From assembly GCA_024760905.1 (NCBI GenBank), contig CM045732.1:59572996-59636995 (forward strand): DNA of 64,000 nucleotides, in the 5' to 3' direction. Below the pieces are notes generated by a model. The model worked only from the letters and a program-made list of their open reading frames with translations. It had not been told where the DNA came from and searched no databases. Within the stretch, counting starts at the first letter, position 1, and every line of letters begins with the position of its first letter. Both the position numbers and the translations under genes were made by a program. Positions 55,574 to 64,000 of this stretch are shown piece by piece. This stretch comes from Plotosus lineatus (lineage: Eukaryota > Chordata > Actinopteri > Siluriformes > Plotosidae).

Positions 55574-55577
55574 GTAA

Positions 55578-56194
55578 GTCATTAAAGTTAAACACATAAT
55601 TTTTATAACAATGTTATATTCTATGAACTACAAGTGCTGTGTATACAATACTGTATAACATTTCAGTTTAGGAGTTAAATAGTAATGTTGTCCAGACACC
55701 AGTCTGCTTTTAATTCTTCACTGTAGCATGTAAGACATGTAAGATGTCTGTGCTCATCAAAAGTTTAAGCTATGTAAGCTTTACCTATTATTTTAAGAAA
55801 ACAATTTAATGTGAAAATCTGATTTTATTTATAAGAATTTATGTGTCATTTGTGCACATACAAGATATCTATAATTCACCTGTAAAAGATTAAAACCCTT
55901 CCATCTTCCTGAACCCTAACTGGTTCTCGAATGGAACATAAAAGTTTGACTTTTTATCAGAGATCACACTTTTGAAGCCAATGAGGGAAATGTTACAGCA
56001 GAAATTTTATTTTCAGTGCCAGAAATGATACAATTGTCAATGTCTAATTTGATACCACAACAAAAAAAAAAGTAAACAAATAAATCACATGCACACCAAC
56101 ATACACTTATTTATTTTTCTGTCATATAATATTTGTACATTTTTAATTTCAGTTTGTTTTTTTATTTATTTATTTGTTTGTTTATTTATTTGTT
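55578..56194 (+). other. Intron or downstream DNA, no recognised feature
   Basis: AT-rich sequence after the donor at 55573. I see no repeat or exon in it. Confidence 0.45.
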
Positions 56195-56440
56195 TGGAGT
56201 TTCCCCATTTTCTAATTAATTTAGTTGTATCCAATTCCTACCCATTGAGTATTGCGTTCCCTATCACACCACCATCAACGGCCAGGGAGGGACGAAAGCA
56301 TGCACACACCCCCTCTGTGTCATGCAATGCGAGTCACCTGCCTATTTTCGAAATGTGGCGCCATGTGTATTTTGAGGGTGGTCCAACACACTTGGAGGGA
56401 AGTGCTTTCTGCCCCCTCGTATGAATGAGCTCGCAGACGT
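56195..56440 (+). mobile_element. Dispersed repeat, copy 2 of 2
   Basis: Matches 44690-44920: TTCCTACCCATTGAGTATTG, TTCCCTATCACACCACCATC, GACGAAAGCATGC, TGTATTTTGAGGGTGGTCCA, TATGAATGAGCTCGCAGA. Same sense as copy 1. Family unknown. Confidence 0.55.
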
Positions 56441-58009
56441 CCATGATCATGATTTTGTTCTTTTCTTCTAACATACTTCTGATATACCACCTCCCTTTGT
56501 TCTTAGTCTGGCCAATCACTGGACTTGAACTGCTTAATTTGTAATAAAACTAGAGGGATGATGGGGGTGTTCTTAAACTTGTGACCAGTAGTGTATATTC
56601 CACCTCTATTAAGTTATCTCATCTTATAGTGCTCAGTAGAAAAACAAGCACTGTCATGTTATCAGAATTTTGACATTGACTTCACACCGAACTATCAGTT
56701 CTTGTGACATCGTTACACCACCACCATCTGTGACCAGAAATTCTAGAGCATTAATCTGCCTGTGCTTTCAGCTTCTCCCTATAAATCACAGTGACACTAG
56801 CCATTCATGGTTGTTAAAAAGCTCAAGTATGTAGAAGAGGGTAGATAGCCTTTTCTACTAGTATGTTACGTTGCCTTCTTCTTTCAGACTGTGGTGCTCA
56901 AATTAGTTTAACTTGTAATTGGGTTTAAAGAAAAGTTAGATTTTTATTTAAATTAAAAAGTAAAAAGTGGAAGGGAAACATGCTTCAAATCAAGACTATG
57001 GGTCTTTGTCGTCTTTTCCCCCCAAATGTAGACTATTATTAGCATACATGGTTGAGTGTATTTTTGTTCAAGAATTATAGTGTGCAAACTTAACAAAAAG
57101 AAGACGAAGAAGACGGTCCTTATTTGTTGTCAGTATAATACAGAGAAATGCCTAGAATGTAAAATGTTAGTTTAGTCATTAGTGCTAAGTGTTGACTGAG
57201 ATGCTGGAAAAGCGACAAGCTGGCAACGTTATTTTCATCATTTTGTCTTGAAGATGCGTAATGGCTGAGATATCTTGTTATTTACACAGATTTTTTTTTT
57301 TTTGCCTTTCCCCTCATGTTCACGTTGTTTTGAAAGCATAATCTTTATAATATTGATTTTACAGTTTGAAGAAAGCCAAGCAGATGCTGGGAAGACGTTT
57401 TCTTTGGACACACCTTAGAGCATGGTGTTCAGTCATGCTGTTCTAATTCAGTATAAACATTTTCTTGCTCATAGAAGCTGCTTGGAAACTTTGGGTCTAA
57501 AATCAGAGTACCATTGTAACAGATTATTGCTTTGATGTTTTTGTGTAAATTTTGCACAGCCAACTGATTTTATTTTTTATTTCTTACCCAGCAGTAACTG
57601 AATCACTAAGTTTATGATAAGTGCATTACTTTTACGAGTTATAAGTGCATGCAATTTCCATTTATATTCAGTTTTTTTTTATTTAAGTTATATGTTGTAA
57701 ATATGTGTAGCAAGTAATCTTGAATTAGTTGTGATTCTTGTTCAGTGCTAAGACAGATAAACAGTGGGCCTTCAACCATCTGAATATGGTTATAACTGCT
57801 TTTTGTGGCAAGTGAGGGTTAGAAATGAGGGCTGGAGAAAGCTGAAACTGTCATCTGTTTCCCACGCTGCAGCATGACTTTACTGCACATCTGGCCAAAC
57901 TACACAACAATGGCAAACCTTTGTCGTAGCAGGCCTGTTCACTGGAAGCAAATGAACTGCCATGGTGAGCTACTCACAGTGAGGTAGCACACCCCCTCAG
58001 CAGCTAGTC
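56441..58009 (+). other. Distal region, only a weak exon candidate
   Basis: AT-rich sequence. Apart from the weak candidate terminal exon at 57365 there is nothing I can identify. Several short T runs are present. Confidence 0.4.
57365..57446 (+). CDS. Candidate TTLL5 terminal exon (weak)
   Basis: After an acceptor-like ..TTGATTTTACAG at 57364, the phase left by the 55573 donor reads HLKKAKQMLGRRFLWTHLRA then a few more residues to a TAA at 57444-57446. The phase fits, but the peptide does not resemble the mammalian TTLL5 C-terminus, the polypyrimidine tract is poor and no AATAAA follows closely. A different last exon beyond 64000 is equally possible. Confidence 0.2.
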
Positions 58010-58066
58010 TCTCTCTCTCTCTCTCTTTCTCTCTCTTACTCACTCACTCACTCACTCACTCGCTCA

Positions 58067-58122
<56 letters not shown>

Positions 58123-58165
58123 TATACATACACACACACACATGCATACATACACACACACAAAA
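58010..58165. repeat. (TC)n(CACT)n(CA)n microsatellite
   Basis: A TC tract, a CACT tetranucleotide tract and a long CA tract follow each other. Confidence 0.9.
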
Positions 58166-58671
58166 CAAAATTAGAAGTCATGGGAAAATTTGTGCATTTT
58201 AGATTTATGTGTATCAGGGATGTTAATTGTTTACATTAAAAACAATTAGGCACGGTTGTGTATGTGATCAGATAAGCATCTGCAAAGCGTGATAGAGTAA
58301 TTTCTGGTAAGTGGATCAGTAAATGTGGTTAGAGAGGGAAAATATATGCACTCAAAACCGCAGTGAGATAAGTATGACATTCTCAAGAGAAAATGGCCAC
58401 ATGACCTTTGTTGTTTTGTGACACATCTGATGTTTTACCTTTTAAAAGAATTGAATTCAGAAATTATTTCTACAGTCCTTCATTCAAGAAGGTTGTGGGA
58501 TTCAACAGAGACAGCTGCTATTAAGTGGTTTGTATGGTATGAGACGTTTGTTTGTATAAATAAAGATTATCTCGGATTTCAGTGACAGGAAATGTAGTTA
58601 AGAATTAAAGCAATGAAGAGTTGGGGAGTTGTAGATGGTCCAAAGATGGGAAAGGTTAAGGAGAAAGCAAA

Positions 58672-58675
<4 letters not shown>

Positions 58676-58720
<45 letters not shown>
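58676..58720. repeat. (GA)n microsatellite
   Basis: An uninterrupted GA tract of about 44 bp; it produces the Ser/Leu open frames on the minus strand. Confidence 0.95.
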
Positions 58721-58724
<4 letters not shown>

Positions 58725-60145
58725 GGTTGAGAGAATGGTATGATGAGGGTAGGTGCACTGTTTGCTCCTCTGTGTGCCGTCCTGGCCAGTAAAGTGTTTA
58801 CCTTCGAGATGCGGAATTCCACAGCCCCCCGCACTCTCCACAGTCCTGCATTTTTGTGGTCGGCCTGTGTGACATGAGAGAGTGTGGGAAAAACGGAAGC
58901 TCCAAGACCAAAAATGCTAAAATGGAAACACCGAACCATTGAAAAGGAAAAAGTAAGGAGTACAGAGGAAAGTGAAAGAGACAGGTGAGGGGAGAGAGTT
59001 GTTTGGAATAGGGAAAGAATGATGGAGTGAAATATTGAAAAAAAAACCCCATATATAAATATTATAAAATTAAAAGAGCAAAGCGAGCAGTAAAAGCTGA
59101 TTCAAATGAACTTTACTAAGCCATACATTGCCAACACTGATTGGCGAGCACATCAGTTAAAACACCTCGAACAGTATTTAGGGAAATTAAACTACACAGT
59201 GCAGTTGAAAATGAGTATGAATTATCACCATTATGTCCTGTACGCATATCATATACAGTATACACAGATGCTTTGAACTACCTGCTATAAGATAGATGGC
59301 AACATTTTAATTCCTATCTAAATATGTGTATGTTTTTAGCTCCTGCTGTCCTACAGGATTTATGGAAATGGTGTGATAACCTTTGTAGGAAATGACATAG
59401 GATTACAAAACTTGGTGACGAAAGATCGCAGCTGGGATTGTATACAGGTCACCTTGATCTTGTTTCAAGGTCACAAGGTCACTTTTTTAGAATTGGTTTG
59501 TGAAATATTGTTAATGTGATCACTCCTTGACCCCACAGCAGTAAGGATTTTTTTATTTAGGTAAAGCTCATGAAAACCACGCCGCCCAGTTTTAAAAGAA
59601 TTTAATTTGAAAAAAGATGTGTGAAATGGAATTTCATACTTTTTAGGTGGGAAGTTGGGAAAATGTAACACAAAATGTGGGTTGTTGAGGATTCATGACC
59701 AATAGTTTTTTGTTTGTTTGTTTGTTTTTTTCATTTGTTTTTTTCTGGTGGGTCCTTAAAAATACAATAATATGGCTTCTTGATATTTATTTATTTGGAA
59801 AAAAAATCTAATTATCCATAGAAGTCAAAAGTGATATATTTGCCCTGTCATTTGTTATTGACTGACTTAACTTTGTTTAACGCAAATGAATATTTTAGCA
59901 TGTTTAAATCTGATTTCCACTACGACAACATTCCTAATGTTAAACTGGTATAAATAGAAGTTGCCTGAACCTCATTTTGATCATTTGAACTGAGAAGTAG
60001 CATAAATGACATGCTTAAACCGTACACTGTTAACCTCAAGAGACGTTTGTTACCAACATGAACTGCATTCCCAGACACTTTATTTTTTGGATTGTATTCT
60101 TTATTATGGCACAGTTTTGATTTATACTTAATTTTTAAAATATAT
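58721..60145 (+). other. Distal region, no firm feature
   Basis: AT-rich sequence. A cluster of AGGTCA words at 59446-59481 is noted separately. No coding or mobile element is recognised. Confidence 0.4.
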
Positions 60146-60154
60146 TTTATATAC

Positions 60155-60227
60155 TATAAGATAAGGTAAGATACAGCTTTATTAAGCTCACAATGGAGAA
60201 ATTCACTGTTACAGGCTCTTAGAATGT
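60155..60227 (-). mobile_element. LINE 3'-tail fragment
   Basis: On the minus strand it reads AGCCTGTAACAGTGAATTTC, TCCATTGTGAGCTTAATAAA and ends in GTATCTTACCTTATCTT, the same tail as at 63425-63490. The element body is absent. Such ends with ATCTT-type tails are LINE 3' ends in teleosts; the clade is not determined. Confidence 0.6.
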
Positions 60228-60609
60228 CAGTCGTGTAAATGACACACTGTCATGGACATTTTAACAGCTTTATCATAACTTTATGATGATAGTACATTTA
60301 GTATGTATGTACAAGTAAACATGAAGTATACATGGAAACTTTTAAAAATTAAGTAATGCTTGGTCTAAATTCTCAAACACGTGTAAAATTCCTGTGGACA
60401 TTAAAAAACTGAAAATGTGAGGTTTTGGATCATTTCAATGGGCTGTTAGGAGAGAAATATTGGTAACAGACCCATAAAAGTGTACTCGTGTACTCTGATC
60501 ATGCTCTTTCATAAGAGATTATAATAAACAATATATTTCCTTTATGAACACATTTATAGCCATTGGACTCATATTTATATCCTGAAATAGTTTTGATGAG
60601 CCTTAACCG

Positions 60610-60680
60610 TGTGTGTGTGTGTGTGTGTGTGCGTGCGTGTGCGTGTACGTGTACGTGTGCGTGTACGTGTACGTACGTAC
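60610..60680. repeat. (GT)n / GTACGT microsatellite
   Basis: A GT tract passes into GTGTGC and GTGTAC variant repeats immediately before a SINE head. Confidence 0.9.
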
Positions 60681-60824
60681 AGTGGTGGTCTAGTGGTGTG
60701 GGGCGCTGGATTGCTTATCCTAAGTTTGGGCGTTTGAGTCCCCACAAGGTTGTCACTGTCCCCTCAGTGCAGCTAACTGGGTTATCAAAGGCCGGCCATG
60801 TCTCTCACTGTCTATGGTGGCTGT
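60681..60824 (+). mobile_element. RTE-tailed SINE, head part only
   Basis: It has GTGGTGGTCTAGTGGTGTGG (A-box-like) and GTTTGAGTCCCC (B-box-like), then GTTGTCACTGTCCCCTCAGT and CTCACTGTCTATGGTGGC. It stops where the LINE-derived body would begin. Confidence 0.75.
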
Positions 60825-61463
60825 CCTTATGCTGCAAATAAATGATATGGATGTGTGTATGTTCTGTTTGAAAAAGCGTATTGAGTTTTGGAGCTGTAGC
60901 CAGGGAAACGGACTGAGAGTGGCATAAGTAATCGGGTGACAATTACAAGAGCGCTATTACCGCATGGTGTGACTCCACCTCAACCAGCTCAACTGTTCGT
61001 TTTTGTTTTTGGCTCAGCCAATACATTTTTCATGAACTTTTTTTTTTCTTCTTTTTTCAATATGACTTTGAGGGAGTGAAGGAGATGGTGGTGTAGGGTT
61101 AGGACTGTCACCTTATGGCTAGAAGGTTCCAGAACTGAATCTTGCAGTCGACTGACATTTTTCTTTGTGGCCTTCACATGGACAGTACTCCCTTTACTTG
61201 CATGGGAACTGACTGCTCAAAAGTTCCTATAGGTATGAATGTGAGTGTGAATGGTTGTTTGTATCAGTGTTAGTATTGCAATAATTGCCAATCTGCTCAG
61301 AATGACAATTATATATGTACTATAACCAAAATTAATTTTAGCATTAAACCATTGAGGTTTCAGATTAGGATGTCTCAAGAAACTAACCTATTTAATGGTA
61401 GTGTTGATAATTGATTACTTGGTAAATAAGGGTTTTTGTTTGGTTTTAAATCCCTGTACATGT
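60825..61463 (+). other. Distal region, degraded repeat
   Basis: AT-rich spacer between two SINE copies. The stretch 61085-61275 (TGGTGTAGGGTTAGGACTGT, GTGAGTGTGAATGGTTG) resembles pieces of the tRNA-headed repeat at 9585 but is too decayed to delimit. Confidence 0.4.
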
Positions 61464-61479
61464 ATTTATTTTCATAACC

Positions 61480-61836
61480 GGGCAATGGTGATCTAGTGGT
61501 ATAGGGTGCTGGATCGCTGATCCTAATGTTGGGGGTTCAAGTCCCACTCTCCACAGGGTTGTCACTGCCACCAACCCCCCACCCCACCCCACAGTGCAGC
61601 TAACTGGGTTATCAAAGGCAGGCCATGTCTCTCACTGTCTATGGTGTGAAGCATGTAAAAGAACCATTGCTGAGTTTTGTAAGGAGTAGCTGCAAAGCCG
61701 TCAGTGTGTTTCTGTCCCTTGCTAAAGGGTTGTGTCAGGAAGGGCATCCGACGTAAAAACCTATGCCAAATCAAACGTGCGAATCATTCACTGTGGTGAC
61801 CCCTGATAAAGGGAAAAAAAGCCAAAAGGAAATCTC
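61480..61836 (+). mobile_element. RTE-tailed SINE, full length with 16-bp duplication
   Basis: ATTTATTTTCATAACC stands on both sides (61464-61479 and 61837-61852), a perfect target duplication. The element has a tRNA-like head (GGTGATCTAGTGGTATAGGG; B box GGGTTCAAGTCCCAC), a central unique part, then GGGTTGTGTCAGGAAGGGCA, which matches the 5' region of the RTE-like LINE, joined to CACTGTGGTGACCCCTGA and AAGCCAAAAGGAAA, which matches the LINE's 3' end. It is transcribed by RNA polymerase III in related families and moved by the partner LINE; both are inferred here from structure. Confidence 0.9.
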
Positions 61837-61852
61837 ATTTATTTTCATAACC

Positions 61853-62912
61853 CATAAGGCCTGCTTAACTCAATGGTTGCATAGTTAAAACTATGGATTT
61901 ATCCCAAGCACTGGGGCGTATAATTTGGGCAACAAGTGGTTTGTTGGAACACCCTGTCCAACAATCTAAATACTGATTAACTGATGAATATACCCTCGAA
62001 CTCAAATTGCCATTAAACTACTAAAGTGTTGCTTCCTGCCTGGTGAGGTTGGATTTTTAATTGGAGCGTTTCTATCTGCTGCCGTGCCCTGGGGTTGTGT
62101 AGCCATGTGAAAGGCCAACTGTGTGGACCAAACAACGCAGCACTGTGCTCCTTCATTACAGGATTAATACTCCTTTGGCAAGCCACTCATTTGCTCCTGG
62201 AGGGTAATACTGGCTAAGCATTATTTATTATTCCCAAAAATGCTTAACAGATTTAATGTATAGGGTTACAGGCATGTTGGCCCCTGTTATTCTCTCCTCC
62301 TGGACAGAACTGATGATTTAACATGCTCTCCAGTGCCAGATGTTCTTCCAGAGAGGTATAATTATTTGAGCCATTCACAGCCAAAGGGGAACATTTCTCA
62401 CAGGTTCCATGATGTCTGCCATTAAGTGCGTGTAATTAGTCAACATCAAAAAAGTGCAACAAAAAAAATACTTTGATATTGACATTCCAGTAAACACACC
62501 CTTCCACTTTTGGAATTGTAATTGTGACATTCAAATTATTTCCAGCAAAACAAGATGAAGCAATTTTGTTGGGTGTCACTGACCTTTCCATTTTAAACTG
62601 CTAATGCATTTTATCATTTAAATAGTGGTTTGAAGTTAAATTCACGTTTGAGGTAAGCCAAGAATAAGGACATGAGAAGAGCTACTTAGGACTGGGAATG
62701 CTTGGCTACCTGAAACTCATTTGGTAAACACTTTGCCATCGTGAGTTCACGCTGCTCTATGGCATTTTAGACCATCTCACACAGGCAGCTTCACATATCT
62801 GAAGAATAAACTGTATTTTCATGTAAAGGGCATAGGCACCTTTCATAAAGTTTAGATATGCTTTCATCACGGTGAACAACATGCTATTCTTGTCTTGTGC
62901 TCTTCTGAATTA
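61853..62912 (+). other. Distal region, no recognised feature
   Basis: AT-rich sequence between the SINE and the last Tigger-like element. No coding or mobile element recognised. Confidence 0.45.
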
Positions 62913-63284
62913 CAGTAGTATCTCACTTTACGAAATTAAATTCGTTCCAACGCCTTTTTCGTAACCTGTATTTTTCGTAAGTTGAACCGCATTTTACATG
63001 TAAAACGTGTGATTCGTTCCAAGGCTCCCAATACTACCCCATAAACCCTTTAGAAATGATAAAAGTACACCAATTTTGGATGAAATATGTGTTAAAAGTA
63101 AAAGAAAATTATTTACCTTTTTTTAAATCTCTCGAACTACCCATGCAACATTTTAAAGTCCGGGGGTTGCTGATCTGAAGATTATTCATCCCCACTCCCA
63201 CCCTCCTTCATGAGGTCCTTAAATATGGCAGTTCCCATCTACTCTGCCCTCAGATACATTTAAATTTTAATATAGGCCAGTCTA

Positions 63285-63490
63285 TAAAGTTGCTCCATTC
63301 TTTTCTTTTATTGTTTATTAATTTATACTATTTATGTATCTATTTATTTATTTACTTATATATGTATGTGTGTATGTTTGTACTTGTATCTATTTTTGCA
63401 CCCCCTACTGATAGTACCTCAAGAGCCTGTAACAGTGAATTTCTCCATTGTGAGATTAATAAAGCTGTATCTTATCTATCTTATCTTATC
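63285..63490 (+). mobile_element. LINE 3'-tail fragment inside Tigger-like element
   Basis: It carries AGAGCCTGTAACAGTGAATT, TCTCCATTGTGAGATTAATA and AAGCTG, then a TATCT-type tail. It is the same 3' end as at 60155-60227 in the other sense and interrupts the family-B element. Confidence 0.6.
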
Positions 63491-63529
63491 TTTTTCCGAA
63501 ATAATCGCCCCCGTCACTGTATCTCCGCT

Positions 63530-63713
63530 TTTAATGCCTCCTTCTGCTTCAATATCGTCCCGATTGTAGAGGGTTTTCGGCCATACTCCTTTGCGATTTC
63601 ACTCAACCGCATCCCACTTTCATATTTTTTATTATCTCCTGTTTTACTTTTATTGATAACGGAGCTCGCTTCTTCTTTTCAGTCTCATAGGGAATCGCTT
63701 TCTTGGGGCTCAT
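63530..63713 (-). pseudogene. Tigger transposase N-terminal fragment, frameshifted
   Basis: On the minus strand translation starts MSPKKAIPYETEKKKRAPLS and continues IKVKQEIIKNMKVG, then after a frame change MRLSEIAKEYGRKPSTIGTI with LKQKEALKA. This is the psq/CENP-B helix-turn-helix found at the start of pogo/Tigger transposases. The break lies near 63612. The rest of the transposase is missing or beyond the window. Confidence 0.85.
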
Positions 63714-64000
63714 GATTAAGAACGAAAAATAACACTGTAATGAAAACACTCAAAAAAACTCATGAAACTCATGAACCAACAGTACAACTCTCTTTCACAC
63801 GTGTGTCGAGCAATGGGTCGAAGGCACACGAAAAGCATTATGGGTACAGTACTGTATTATGGAGATTCGGCTCCCTCCAAGCCAATGGGAGGCCAACGGG
63901 GCAGGGTGTTGGGAGACAACCAATGGGAAAGCAACTCGCGCATTGTTTGAATGTTTGAATTGTGCGTTTGAATTTTTGAGATAGCGCTTTCGTAACGTGA

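Larger units (their letters stand above)
62913..64000 (-). mobile_element. Family-B pogo/Tigger-like element, copy 5, cut by window end
   Basis: It begins CAGTAGTATCTCACTTTACG with TA before it, followed by the family interior (TTCGTAACCTGTATTTTTCG, CGTTCCAAGGCTCCCAATAC). A LINE tail is inserted at about 63285-63490. A transposase N-terminal fragment lies on the minus strand at 63530-63713. The right end, expected after GCTTTCGTAACGTGA, is beyond the window. Confidence 0.85.

Noticed and set aside
53872..54273. 133-codon + strand open frame in a GC-richer patch
   Set aside because: No TTLL5 similarity, and no recognised family; possibly an unrecognised old repeat.
61481..61545. tRNA gene suggested by A- and B-box-like sequences
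   Set aside because: The sequence heads a SINE with a target duplication and a LINE-derived body and does not form a proper anticodon arm; similar heads at 22088, 42415, 44041, 45326 and 60681 were treated alike.

Overview
This window is vertebrate genomic DNA, most likely from a teleost fish. It has short exons with GT/AG borders, long AT-rich introns, many GT/TA/GA microsatellites, and repeats of kinds familiar from teleosts (RTE-like LINEs, tRNA-headed SINEs, a V-SINE-like copy, a Tc1-like element, many pogo/Tigger-like elements). There is no prokaryotic gene organisation, no CRISPR array and no rRNA. The species cannot be named from the sequence alone.

Only one host gene is visible: the 3' half of TTLL5 (tubulin tyrosine ligase-like 5, a tubulin/RPGR polyglutamylase) on the + strand. 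I can place 15 consecutive coding exons (2490-2575, 5477-5569, 5754-5845, 6166-6228, 8215-8366, 8467-8689, 11490-11607, 16076-16222, 19888-19982, 20115-20215, 22928-23737, 23870-24051, 32780-32904, 49920-50082, 55344-55573). Their splice phases join without a break into about 893 codons. Block by block they match the region of vertebrate TTLL5 C-terminal to the catalytic TTL core, in the right order. The catalytic core lies upstream of the window, and the last coding exon or exons probably lie beyond it (a weak candidate is at 57365).

The rest is intron filled with mobile elements. (1) Several related pogo/Tigger-like families with TA target duplications: family A with CAGGGATCCCTC ends (seven copies), family B with CAGTGGTACCTC ends (five copies), family C with CAGTYGGCCCC ends (two), plus single elements at 21295-21846 and 29510-30616. 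Four of these insertions keep recognisable remains of the transposase N-terminal DNA-binding domain. (2) An RTE-like LINE: a near complete 3.1 kb copy at 37235-40335 with a 16-bp target duplication, a 3'-truncated copy at 12730-14981, a 5'-truncated copy at 17208-18120 and a short 3' fragment near 8024. (3) A tRNA-headed SINE whose body joins the 5' end of that LINE to its 3' end (best copy 61480-61836, with a perfect 16-bp duplication). (4) Other DNA transposons: a TTAA-flanked element coding a P2RX7-tail-like cysteine-rich ORF (18296-19115), a hAT-like element with a BED-like finger (46642-47397), PIF/Harbinger-like elements (43820-44416 and 52187-52589), the second nested in a Tc1-like element, and a 359-bp element with an 8-bp duplication inside a SINE (22225-22583).

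Layout: 1-32.8 kb holds exons 1-13 with moderate introns; 32.9-49.9 kb is one 17-kb intron carrying the full LINE; 50-55.3 kb is the last resolved intron; 55.6-64 kb is a distal intron or downstream DNA with SINEs and a family-B Tigger-like element cut by the window end. The repeats do not serve a common function. They are the history of insertions into one long gene, with several clear nested events that give relative ages.
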